Part shown: positions 18,777 through 27,247 of the stretch, piece after piece
How the letters are laid out: each line of letters begins with the position of its first letter
How positions within the stretch are numbered: position 1 is the stretch's first letter
Assembly: GCF_900188425.1 (NCBI RefSeq)
Contig: NZ_FZON01000013.1
Coordinates: forward strand, 1-64,000
Direction: 5' to 3'
DNA: 64,000 bases
DNA from: Antarctobacter heliothermus
GTDB taxonomy: Bacteria; Pseudomonadota; Alphaproteobacteria; Rhodobacterales; Rhodobacteraceae
The notes under the pieces: model-generated
Seen by the model: only the letters and a program-made list of their open reading frames with translations
The model's database searches: none
Told to the model about the DNA's origin: nothing
Position numbers and translations under genes: made by a program

Positions 18777-21700
18777 ATGGGTTTTTCCTGCGTCGTCTGG
18801 GGCAATGAATCGCTGTTGGTGCACTGCGCCGAGATGGCGCGCGCGCGTGGCAACACTGTTCTTGCCGTTGTGACCGACAGCGCCGAGGTGCGTCGGTGGG
18901 CCGAAGGGGCAGGCCTGCAGGTTGAGGCGCCGGGGCAGGACCTGGCAGCGCGGTTGCCGGGCGGATTTGACTGGCTGTTGTCCATCGCGAACCTGTCGAT
19001 CATTCCCGAGGACGTTTTGGCCCTGCCCACCAGGGGGGCCGTAAACTTTCACGACGGACCGCTGCCGCGCCACGCCGGTGTGAACGCGCCGATCTGGGCG
19101 TTGATTGAGGGCGAAACACGGCACGGTATCACCTGGCACCTGATCGAGGGCGGCGTGGACAAGGGTGATATTCTGCTACAGGCGGCGTTCGACGTGACGG
19201 GGCAAGACAGCGCGCTGACCTTGAATGCCCGCGCCTATGAGGCGGCGCTGGGGTCGTTTCCCGCGCTGCTGGACCAGCTTGAATGCGGCGATCTGCGCCG
19301 GGTCAAACAGGACTTGTCACTGCGCAGCTATCACGCATTGGCCAAGCGGCCCGCTGGCTTTGGCCTGCTGGATTTCGGGCGCCCTGCGGTGGAACTGGAA
19401 CGGCTGGTCCGCGCGCTGGATCACGGCGGTTACTGGAACCCGCTTTGCGTGCCAAAGATCCGCGCACGAGGGGCCATCTGGCTGGTGGGCCATGCCCGTT
19501 TGGCAGAGGCACACGCCGCGCCGGGCACCGTGCTGGAGGTTGGCAAGGATCATCTGACAGTGGCTTGCGGCGAACATGCGCTGGTGCTGTCGGCGCTGAC
19601 GCGCCTGTGCGGCGCGCCTGTGGGCGCTGATCAGATCGGTGCCGTGGGGGATGTTCTGGACCTGCAGGATGCGGAAAGCTGGGCTGCAATCGACGCGGAG
19701 ATGGGCAAGGTCGCCCGCCATGAAGGCCGAATGCGCAGCGCCATGGCGTCCTTGCAGCCCGCCGAGTTGAGCGGGTTGGAGGCTGGCACGACCACATTGA
19801 ACACCCGCACGTTGAACGTGCCTGATGGCGACGTCGGCGTTGCGCTGGTGTCCCGTTGGGCGGACCGTTTGGCCGGGCAGGGCGCGGATCTGGCCTGGGC
19901 CGACGGTGCGCTGGTGCAGATGGCGATGGGCGGGTTGATCCTGCCCTGGGCCCCGCTGCGCGCGCGACACGCGATGGCGACGGATCTTTTTGCCCGCGCC
20001 CCAGAGCTGAATTGGCCAGATGTGCCACAGATTGGTGTCGCCGTGGATGGCGCGGGCCATGTGCCCGGCACCGTGGTGACGGTGATCTTTGGCGACGAGG
20101 TCCAGTTCAGCTATGATGAAGGACGGTTGCCGCCTGCCTTTGCGGAACTTCTGGCCGCACGGCTGGAACTGATGGTGGTCGCGCCGGAACAGACTTTGCC
20201 CGATCATGAACGCGATCTGGTGCTGAACCGCTGGAACGCGACAGAGACGGCGCATGACCGCACCCTGACCATGCACCGTGCATTTGAGCGCCAGGCGGCG
20301 CGCACGCCGGACGCTGTTGCGCTGATCTTTGAAAACCAGAGTCTCACGTATGCTGATCTGAACGTCCGCGCCAATCAGGCCGCGCATGTGTTGCGCGACA
20401 TGGGCGTGACAAAGGGGCAGGTCGTGGGCCTGTGCTGCCGCCGGTCGATTGACCTGATGGTCGGCGCGCTGGCGATCCTCAAGGCCGGCGGGGCCTATTT
20501 GCCGATGGACCCCGGCTATCCGGCGGACCGCCTGCAGCATTTTGTTCAGGACAGCGGCGCGGGCGTGATCGTGACGCAGGCATCGGTGGAGCCATTCTTG
20601 CCCCGCCACACAGCCCAAGTCTTGGTTCTGGACGCTGAGCCGCGACTGGCATCGCAGCCCACGGGCAACCTGCCCGACACCAGCGGGCCAGCGGACCTTG
20701 CCTATCTGATCTATACCAGCGGATCGACCGGCAAACCCAAGGGCGTGATGGTCGAACATCGCAATGTCTGCAACTTTTACACCGGGATGGATGCCCATAT
20801 CCCGCATGACGGCGGGACGTGGCTGGCGGTGACGTCGCTGTCATTCGACATCTCTGTGCTGGAACTGTTCTGGACCACGGCGCGCGGGCTGACCGTGGTG
20901 CTGACTGGCGATGAGGATCGCGGGTTGATTTCGAACGGGCCGATGCCGCGCGGCAATGGCATGGAGTTTTCGCTGTACTACTGGGGCAATGATGACGGCG
21001 CGGGCCGGGACAAATACGCCCTGCTTCTGGAGGGCGCGCAGTTTGCGGACGAACACGGCTTTGTCGCGGTCTGGACGCCGGAACGGCACTTTCACGCCTT
21101 TGGTGGCCCTTACCCGAACCCTTCGGTCACGGGGGCGGCGGTTGCGGGTGTGACCAAGAATATCGGTGTGCGCGGCGGGTCGGTCGTGGCCCCTTTGCAC
21201 CATCCTGCGCGCATCGCCGAGGAATGGGCGGTGATCGACAACCTGACCAACGGGCGCGCGGGCATGGCGATTGCCAGCGGTTGGCAGCCGGACGATTTTG
21301 TCCTGCGCCCGGAAAACACCCCGCCAGAGAACAAACCCGCCATGATGCGCGATCTGGATATCGTGCGAAAGCTGTGGCGCGGTGAGGCGGTCGGTTTTCC
21401 GCGTCAGGACGGCACGGTGCATGAGGTGGTGACGCAGCCGCGTCCGGTGTCCAAGGAACTGCCGGTCTGGGTCACAACTGCGGGCAATCCCAAGACTTGG
21501 CAGGAGGCGGGGCAGGCGGGCTGCAACGTGCTGACCCACCTACTGGGTCAGACGGTCGAGGAAGTGGGCGAAAAGATCAAACTGTACCACGCGGCCTTGC
21601 GTGAGGCGGGGCATGATCCGGCGCAGTTTACCGTGACGCTGATGCTGCACACCTTCCTCAGCGACAGCCGCGAGCACGCCCGCGAAATTGCCCGCGAACC

Positions 21701-23276
21701 GATGAAGGACTACCTGCGCTCTGCCGCCGGGCTGATCAAGCAATACGCCTGGGCCTTTCCGGCCTTCAAACGGCCAGAAGGCGCGTCAAATGCCTTTGAC
21801 TTGCAGTTGGACGGGTTGGAGCCGGATGAGCTGGAGGCGATCCTGGATTTCGCGTTTGAGCGGTATTTCAACGATAGCGGCCTGTTTGGCACGGTCGAGG
21901 ATGCGATGGCGCGAACGGAGCAGGTGCAGGCAATCGGCGTGACGGAAATCGCGTGCCTGATCGACTACGGCATCGACCGTGAGACGGTCATGGCGGGGCT
22001 GCACCCCCTCGCCGAGGTGGTCGCCCAAACGGCTGGCCCGGCAGACCTGGCCGACGATGATTTCAGTATCGCGGCGCAGATCGTGCGCCACGGGGTGACG
22101 CATCTGCAATGCACGCCGTCGATGGCGCGGATGATCGCGATGAACGACGAGGCGCGCTTTGCGTTGAAGGGCGTTCAGCATGTGTACCTTGGCGGTGAGC
22201 CGTTGCCGGGTGCCTTGGTCGAAGAGTTCTCTCAGATCACGGATGCGACCGTGACCAACATGTACGGACCGACGGAAACGACGATCTGGTCCTCTAGCAC
22301 GCAGGCCGCACCGGGGGAGGCAGTGGTCAATATCGGCACACCGCTGGCCAATCAGCAGCTCTACGTCCTGGATGAGACGCGCCAGCCTGTGGGCGTTGGT
22401 CAGGAAGGCGAGCTGTGGATTGGCGGTGAGGGTGTGACGCGTGGCTATTGGCAACGGCCTGATTTGACAGCGGAAAAGTTTACCGCCAACCCGTTTCATC
22501 CGGGTCAGATGTACAGCACAGGCGATCTGGTGCGGCGGCGCGTGGATGGCAAGATCGACTTTGTCGGACGGGTGGATCATCAGGTCAAACTGCGCGGTCA
22601 CCGGATCGAACTGGGAGAGATCGAAGCCTGCCTTGAGGCGCTGGACGGCGTGTCGCAAGGGGTGGTGATTGCGCGTGAGGACACGCCGGGTGACGTGCGG
22701 TTGGTGGGCTATTTCACCGGCGCGGTGAAACCGGAGGCCGCGCTGAAGGCGGCGATGGCGCGGGATTTGCCCAGCTTTATGGTGCCGGGGCGGTTTGTGC
22801 ATCTGGACGCCTTCCCACTGACACCAAACAAAAAAATCGACCGCAAGGCGCTGCCCGCGCCGCAGGCGGTACAGGCGAAACCTGTGTCTGTTTCGGTGGC
22901 CGCGCCGACAGGTTCCGGTGACGCGCACCAGGTTGAGGCTGCGATTGCCGCGATCTGGCAACGTACCTTGGGTGTCAGTGCTACGGGGCGTGACAATTTC
23001 TTTGACCTTGGCGGACATTCGCTGCTGGCAGTGCAGGCGCATCGCGCCATCCGTGAGGAACTGGGGGCGGTGAAGCTGTCGATCACCGACATCTTCCGGT
23101 TTCCGGTGCTGGCCGATCTGGCTGATCGGGTTGCCGGGTTGGTCGACGGGCTGGTTGACGGGCCCGTTTTGGCGAAATCCGCTGCAACCGCCCCTGTGGA
23201 AACAGCGACCCGCGCCCAATCGCGCAGCGACGCGATGGCCCGCCGCCGTGAAATGCGCGCGCGTCGCCGGGCCTGA
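18777..23276 (+). CDS. NRPS-like protein: formyltransferase - C-like remnant - adenylation with inserted LLM monooxygenase - carrier
   Basis: Encodes 1499 residues from ATG 18777 (GGAG eight bases ahead). Residues 1-290 form a formyltransferase fold with the catalytic Asn90, His92 (VNFHDGPLP) and Asp128 (VDKGDIL), as in methionyl-tRNA formyltransferase. Residues about 310-480 resemble the C-terminal half of a condensation domain, without the HHxxxDG active site. The adenylation domain starts about 495, with A3 YTSGSTGKPKG at 646-656 and a FDIS motif whose Asp suits an alpha-amino acid. At about 725-1085 a luciferase-like FMN monooxygenase (MEFSLYYWGNDDG onward) is inserted, then adenylation resumes with YGPTE (1163-1167) and VKLRGHRIELGEIE. 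The carrier has Ser1415 in GGHSL. There is no thioesterase or active condensation domain, so it likely makes an N-formylated, oxidised aminoacyl thioester handed to a partner. Monooxygenases of this inserted type (MupA/Atu3671-like) are known. Confidence 0.92.
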   Translation: MGFSCVVWGNESLLVHCAEMARARGNTVLAVVTDSAEVRRWAEGAGLQVEAPGQDLAARLPGGFDWLLSIANLSIIPEDVLALPTRGAVNFHDGPLPRHAGVNAPIWALIEGETRHGITWHLIEGGVDKGDILLQAAFDVTGQDSALTLNARAYEAALGSFPALLDQLECGDLRRVKQDLSLRSYHALAKRPAGFGLLDFGRPAVELERLVRALDHGGYWNPLCVPKIRARGAIWLVGHARLAEAHAAPGTVLEVGKDHLTVACGEHALVLSALTRLCGAPVGADQIGAVGDVLDLQDAESWAAIDAEMGKVARHEGRMRSAMASLQPAELSGLEAGTTTLNTRTLNVPDGDVGVALVSRWADRLAGQGADLAWADGALVQMAMGGLILPWAPLRARHAMATDLFARAPELNWPDVPQIGVAVDGAGHVPGTVVTVIFGDEVQFSYDEGRLPPAFAELLAARLELMVVAPEQTLPDHERDLVLNRWNATETAHDRTLTMHRAFERQAARTPDAVALIFENQSLTYADLNVRANQAAHVLRDMGVTKGQVVGLCCRRSIDLMVGALAILKAGGAYLPMDPGYPADRLQHFVQDSGAGVIVTQASVEPFLPRHTAQVLVLDAEPRLASQPTGNLPDTSGPADLAYLIYTSGSTGKPKGVMVEHRNVCNFYTGMDAHIPHDGGTWLAVTSLSFDISVLELFWTTARGLTVVLTGDEDRGLISNGPMPRGNGMEFSLYYWGNDDGAGRDKYALLLEGAQFADEHGFVAVWTPERHFHAFGGPYPNPSVTGAAVAGVTKNIGVRGGSVVAPLHHPARIAEEWAVIDNLTNGRAGMAIASGWQPDDFVLRPENTPPENKPAMMRDLDIVRKLWRGEAVGFPRQDGTVHEVVTQPRPVSKELPVWVTTAGNPKTWQEAGQAGCNVLTHLLGQTVEEVGEKIKLYHAALREAGHDPAQFTVTLMLHTFLSDSREHAREIAREPMKDYLRSAAGLIKQYAWAFPAFKRPEGASNAFDLQLDGLEPDELEAILDFAFERYFNDSGLFGTVEDAMARTEQVQAIGVTEIACLIDYGIDRETVMAGLHPLAEVVAQTAGPADLADDDFSIAAQIVRHGVTHLQCTPSMARMIAMNDEARFALKGVQHVYLGGEPLPGALVEEFSQITDATVTNMYGPTETTIWSSSTQAAPGEAVVNIGTPLANQQLYVLDETRQPVGVGQEGELWIGGEGVTRGYWQRPDLTAEKFTANPFHPGQMYSTGDLVRRRVDGKIDFVGRVDHQVKLRGHRIELGEIEACLEALDGVSQGVVIAREDTPGDVRLVGYFTGAVKPEAALKAAMARDLPSFMVPGRFVHLDAFPLTPNKKIDRKALPAPQAVQAKPVSVSVAAPTGSGDAHQVEAAIAAIWQRTLGVSATGRDNFFDLGGHSLLAVQAHRAIREELGAVKLSITDIFRFPVLADLADRVAGLVDGLVDGPVLAKSAATAPVETATRAQSRSDAMARRREMRARRRA

Positions 23277-23280
23277 CACG

Positions 23281-23955
23281 ATGCGGGCTGCACAGCTAGA
23301 CCTGTTGATCCGCCGGATCGGTGGCCTTCGTGGGCTGGCGTGGGGTGTTGCGGACTTCGGCGAGGATGACCTGTTCCCCGAGGAAGCCGCCGTGATGACC
23401 CGCGCGTGCCCTGCCCGCCGGGCAGAGTTTGCCGCTGGGCGCCAGGCGGCCCGCCGCGCCATGGCGCGGCTGGGTTTGGACCCCACGCCGATCCCGATGG
23501 GGCCGGACCGCGCGCCGGTCTGGCCGGATGGCATTGTCGGCAGTATCAGCCATGCGCAGGGATTGTGCCTGGCGGTCGTGGCCCGCGCGCGGGACGTTCT
23601 CAGCCTGGGGGTCGACGTTGAAGGGGATGCCCCCCTGACCGCCGAGCTGATTCCCGAAATCTGCCTGCCCGAAGAACTGGCTTTGCTGCCAGACGCCGCC
23701 CGCCCGGCGCTGGCCACGCGGTTGTTTTCGGCCAAGGAGGCCGCCTACAAGGCGCACTATCCCTTGGCGAGCCATGTATTCGGATTTCATGGGCTTGCGG
23801 TTGATCTGACAGAGGGCCGCGCGCGGTTTACCGATCATCCGGAAGTTGCCGCAATTCCGCCCGAATCGCGCATGGATCTTCCCCTGCGCCAGGCGACAGG
23901 TGGCGGGTTGATCCTGTCGCTGTGCGCCACTCCCGCACGCGCACCGTCACACTAA
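23281..23955 (+). CDS. 4'-phosphopantetheinyl transferase, Sfp/EntD type
   Basis: Encodes 224 residues from ATG 23281, five bases after the NRPS-like stop. It transfers phosphopantetheine from CoA to carrier-domain serines. The family signatures are seen as GVDVEGD (about residue 110, Mg-binding Asp and Glu) and FSAKEAAYKAHYP (about residue 150), with the basic, Pro-containing N-terminal half normal for EntD-like enzymes. The natural targets are Ser1818 of the PKS and Ser1415 of the NRPS-like protein. Its position as the last gene of the PKS/NRPS unit supports this and shows that the assembly line carries its own activation enzyme. Confidence 0.92.
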   Translation: MRAAQLDLLIRRIGGLRGLAWGVADFGEDDLFPEEAAVMTRACPARRAEFAAGRQAARRAMARLGLDPTPIPMGPDRAPVWPDGIVGSISHAQGLCLAVVARARDVLSLGVDVEGDAPLTAELIPEICLPEELALLPDAARPALATRLFSAKEAAYKAHYPLASHVFGFHGLAVDLTEGRARFTDHPEVAAIPPESRMDLPLRQATGGGLILSLCATPARAPSH

Positions 23956-24186
23956 GCCACAATTGCGCCGCATTTGCCCGGTGTATCCCTGTATCCTGCT
24001 GAAAATGAGGCGAAAATGTGACCGTGGTTCCCGTCTGGGACACGCAGTGTTTCCAGCATTTGCGCGGCAAGCTCATGGCAAAATTTAGGCAACTTCGATA
24101 GATTGAGGCCAGAAGATGACTTTGTTGGGCCGTGTGGCCCGGAGAGTTGTCTCCGCGCCGGGGGCGGTTTTGCGGGAGTTTTTGAG

Positions 24187-25515
24187 ATGATGCAGTTTCA
24201 GTCGATCGGCGAAGTTCTGGTGGCCTTGCGGCGCCGCGCCCTTTTGATTCTTGTGGTGACCTTTCTTGGCTGTCTTGGCTCGCTGTATTACGCGCTGGGT
24301 CAGTCCAAGGTTTATGAGGCCACTGCCGTGGTCCAGATCGAGGACGCGCAGGTGCCAGACCAATTGGCCGGGGCGCTGGCCACCAACACCGACGCCGCCC
24401 GCCGCATTCGGCTGATCGAACAGCGGCTGATGGCACGCGACAACCTTGTACGGGTGATGGAAAAGCATGTGCTGTTCGCCGACAATCCGGCGATGACAAT
24501 GACCGAGCGTGTGGGAAGGATGCGCGACGCGGTGCGCATTCAGCAACTGGTCAGCCAGGCGCAGACCTTCGCGCCGGGTGGCAATGCGCCTTCGGGTCTG
24601 ATGATCACGGTACGGCTGGACGATCCGCAAAAGGCGGCGGATGTGGCCAACGAATTGATGCAGCTTGTGATCGACCAATCGCGCACACGCAGCGTCAGCC
24701 GGGCGCGCGACACCTTTGACTTTTTCGCCGCCGAAGAGGTTCGTGTCGGGGCCGAAATTGAGGGTCTTGAGGGCCGGATGGCCGCGTTCAAACGCCAAAA
24801 TGCCGAGCAACTGCCCTCGGGGGTGGCGGATCTGCGGGCGCAACTCACCGGGTTGCGCGCCACGGATCTGGACCTGGACCAGCAGATTCTGACCATCGAA
24901 ACCGCCAGCGACCGGACGCGGGACGACGTGCGGCTGCGCCAGATCGCGGCGTTGCAGGAGCAAAAGGCGCTGATTGCCTCGCGCATTGCCGAGATCGAAA
25001 AACTGATCCTGGGCGCGCCCGAGGTCGAACGAGAGTTCAACCGGCTGGAACGCGAGATGACCATGCTGCGCGAACAATACGAGGTGATCACCCGGCGCAA
25101 GGCCGAGGCGGAACTGGGTCAGATGCTGGAGGACCGTCAGGCAACCGACAGGTTCGAAGCGCTGGAAACCGCCCTGCCGCCCGAATTTTCCGTTTCGCGC
25201 AGCCGTAAAAAGCTGGCCCTTATGGGCGGCGTGGCCAGCGTGCTGGTCGGTCTTGCGGTGGCCTTTGTGGTCGAGACGATGAACCCGGTGATCCGATCGG
25301 CGGCACAGATGGAACGGATTCTGGGTATTCAACCGGTTGTCGCCATCCCGGTGGTGGCCACCCGGCAGGATCGCAGCCGCGGTGGGCTGAAGCTGATGGC
25401 AAAACTACTGGCGATCTTTGCCCTTGCCGGGTTGGGCCTGCGGCTGATCTGGGAACGTTCGCCGGTGCTTGCCGGGTTTGCGGAACGGTTCCTGCCCCGT
25501 GCGATCCGCCAATAA
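24187..25515 (+). CDS. Polysaccharide chain-length determinant / co-polymerase (Wzz, GNVR type)
   Basis: Encodes 442 residues. The frame is open from 24103, but ATG 24187 has GGGAG eight bases upstream and starts MMQFQSIGEVLVALRRRA, just before the first membrane helix (about 18-38). A long periplasmic coiled-coil domain follows (about 60-350), with a GNVR-like end around EVEREFNRLEREMTMLREQYEVI. A second helix at about 340-360 and a third near the C-terminus (KLLAIFALAGLGLRLIW) end the protein. It would control polymer length in the inner membrane. No kinase domain is fused. The cognate kinase-like ATPase gene is convergent, 21 bases away. The 231 bases ahead of this gene carry the element shared with the 8731-8868 promoter. 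Confidence 0.87.
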   Translation: MMQFQSIGEVLVALRRRALLILVVTFLGCLGSLYYALGQSKVYEATAVVQIEDAQVPDQLAGALATNTDAARRIRLIEQRLMARDNLVRVMEKHVLFADNPAMTMTERVGRMRDAVRIQQLVSQAQTFAPGGNAPSGLMITVRLDDPQKAADVANELMQLVIDQSRTRSVSRARDTFDFFAAEEVRVGAEIEGLEGRMAAFKRQNAEQLPSGVADLRAQLTGLRATDLDLDQQILTIETASDRTRDDVRLRQIAALQEQKALIASRIAEIEKLILGAPEVEREFNRLEREMTMLREQYEVITRRKAEAELGQMLEDRQATDRFEALETALPPEFSVSRSRKKLALMGGVASVLVGLAVAFVVETMNPVIRSAAQMERILGIQPVVAIPVVATRQDRSRGGLKLMAKLLAIFALAGLGLRLIWERSPVLAGFAERFLPRAIRQ

Positions 25516-25536
25516 CGGCGGCTGCGGAGGCCGGAC

Positions 25537-27030
25537 CTAGTAGGTGTAGCGGCTGATGTCGGTGCCTTCGGCCATGTTCAGGACCATGCCCAGAATCGGC
25601 ATGGAGTCGCCAAGGCGGCGCTCGACCTCGGAGATTTCGCTTTCGGTTGTCAGGCCGCCGCCAACCACCAGCAGCACGCCGTCAAACAGCGGTCTGGCAG
25701 CAATCACATCGTCGTAGAACAGCGCCGGCGGCAGGTCGAACAGGACCACATCCGGGGCAAACTGCTCTTCGATCGCGCTGAGCGTTTCCGCGCTGCGCGG
25801 GTCTTGTAGCAGTTCCGAGGCATAGGCCTCGGGGCGGTCGTTCAGCGCAAAGGCGATATTGCGTCCGGCGTTGATCGGGTTGCGGCCCATGCGGTGCAAA
25901 TGCGTCTCTGGCGGGATCATGCCGCGCAACATGTCCCCCACCGATCCCGGCGAGTCGACGCCCAGAACGCGGTGCAGGCTGGGCCTGCGCATATCGAGAT
26001 CCATCAGCAACGTGCGGCAATTTTCCTGTCGTGACAGGCTGATGGCCAGATTGGCGGCGGTAAAGGTCTTGCCGCAGTCCTTGCCTGGCGAGGTGATCGC
26101 CACACGCCGCCAGCCGTTTTCCGACAGGGCTTGCAACAGTCGGGTGCGCAACACGTCAAACGCGCCATGCGCCGGATCCTCACGCGTGGCGGTGATGATC
26201 CGGTTGCGGGCAAGATGTGCCTTCTCAACCGTCAATTCGGGCAACACAGACCAGGCGGTTTCGACATCCGCGACGGGTTGTGCGGTGGGTGTCACGGGCG
26301 CTGGTGCGGGGTCCGGGGCCGGTTCGGCGCGGCGCGTGACAGGGATCATGTCGGTCAGCGGCAAGACAGGCGCAGGGGCCTGCTGCGCCTTGCGCCGAGC
26401 GTCTTCCTCGACGCGCCGCACCTCTGCGTCGCGCGCCTCGGCGTCGGCCTTGCGTTGCGCTGCTTCGGCCAGGCGCTTGGCCTCTGCCTCCGCGGCGCGT
26501 TGGTGTTCATCAGCCAGCCTTTTGGCCTTGGCCATTTCGGCGTCGCGCAGCGCGGATGCGGCACGGTCCTCGGCATCGCGCTCGGCCCGCGCGCGCCGCG
26601 CGGCCTCTTTGGCGGCGCGTTTTTCGGCCTGTTGCCGAATTTCTGCGGCGTCTTGCGCCGCCTTTGTCGCCTCCTGACGGGTTCTGGCCTCTTCTGCCTC
26701 GCGGTGCTGGCGCTCACGCTCTTGCCGTTCGGCGTCTTCACTGGCTTTCAGAGCGTCGGCTGCGCGTTGTTCGCGGGCAGCCTTGACCCGGCGCAGTGCC
26801 TCAACTTGGGCGCGTTCCTCAAACTCGGCCTTGCGACGTGCCTTTTCCTCGGATTTTGCCTGTTCGGCGGCTTTGGCGATGCGCTGTGCCTCTGCCTCTG
26901 CCCGCAGGCGTGCGGCTTCTTGCGATGCCGCCTTGACGGCGGCGTAAGGCGATGCGGCATCCGCCGCGGGGTGGGGGGCCGTGGCCGAAGTGCGTTTGCG
27001 TTTGAATTTCGGGCTGTCCATCATGTTCAT
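25537..27030 (-). CDS. Tyrosine-kinase-like P-loop ATPase (CpsD/BY-kinase fold) with long charged N-terminal helix
   Basis: Encodes 497 residues. Residues about 30-215 are an almost pure Ala/Glu/Arg/Lys/Gln helix (repeated EEARTRQEATKAAQDAAE-like stretches), predicted to form a long single helix or coiled coil. A Pro-rich linker (about 220-255) leads to a BY-kinase/MinD-like domain: Walker A SPGKDCGKTF (about 310-320), Walker A' LLMDLDMRRP (about 340-349) and Walker B VVLFDLPPA. The tail ends SRYTY, so only two tyrosines are available for autophosphorylation instead of the usual cluster. It would partner with the Wzz-type protein encoded convergently. The TolA-like extension is not usual for the family and may span or anchor something. 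The start codon is the first of three close ATGs. Confidence 0.83.
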   Translation of the reverse strand: MNMMDSPKFKRKRTSATAPHPAADAASPYAAVKAASQEAARLRAEAEAQRIAKAAEQAKSEEKARRKAEFEERAQVEALRRVKAAREQRAADALKASEDAERQERERQHREAEEARTRQEATKAAQDAAEIRQQAEKRAAKEAARRARAERDAEDRAASALRDAEMAKAKRLADEHQRAAEAEAKRLAEAAQRKADAEARDAEVRRVEEDARRKAQQAPAPVLPLTDMIPVTRRAEPAPDPAPAPVTPTAQPVADVETAWSVLPELTVEKAHLARNRIITATREDPAHGAFDVLRTRLLQALSENGWRRVAITSPGKDCGKTFTAANLAISLSRQENCRTLLMDLDMRRPSLHRVLGVDSPGSVGDMLRGMIPPETHLHRMGRNPINAGRNIAFALNDRPEAYASELLQDPRSAETLSAIEEQFAPDVVLFDLPPALFYDDVIAARPLFDGVLLVVGGGLTTESEISEVERRLGDSMPILGMVLNMAEGTDISRYTY

Positions 27031-27180
27031 GCCCCATGCTCCGCGACGTGCCAGATGCCGCCGCTGTTCTGCGCCGCTGCCTGACCTTTTCCCTTGTCCC
27101 GGTTCATGACCCGATCTGACCCCATCTGCATGGCCACTGATCCCGAACGGAACCCGGCTTGCCGCCTCTTAAATCAGCCA

Positions 27181-27194
27181 ATTCTGGCCAGAAT
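27181..27194. promoter_or_regulatory. 14-bp perfect palindrome, candidate operator
   Basis: ATTCTGGCCAGAAT reads the same on both strands. It lies in the 217-base gap between the Gfo/Idh-SDR fusion and the kinase-like gene, about 150 bases upstream of the latter, in the most AT-rich part of the gap. It could bind a dimeric regulator of the kinase-like gene. Confidence 0.3.
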
Positions 27195-27247
27195 AAGGTG
27201 GATTTGTCTGTATTGTTCACCAACCGAAAGCGATTTGGCGTTGCACC

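Noticed and set aside
21786-23735. Leftward open frame of 649 codons opposite the NRPS-like gene
   Set aside because: Antisense shadow; lacks any domain and crosses the phosphopantetheinyl transferase gene.
26390-26940. TolA or other envelope protein fused by misassembly to the kinase-like ATPase
   Set aside because: The charged helix is in one uninterrupted frame with uniform codon use and a normal linker, so it belongs to the protein.
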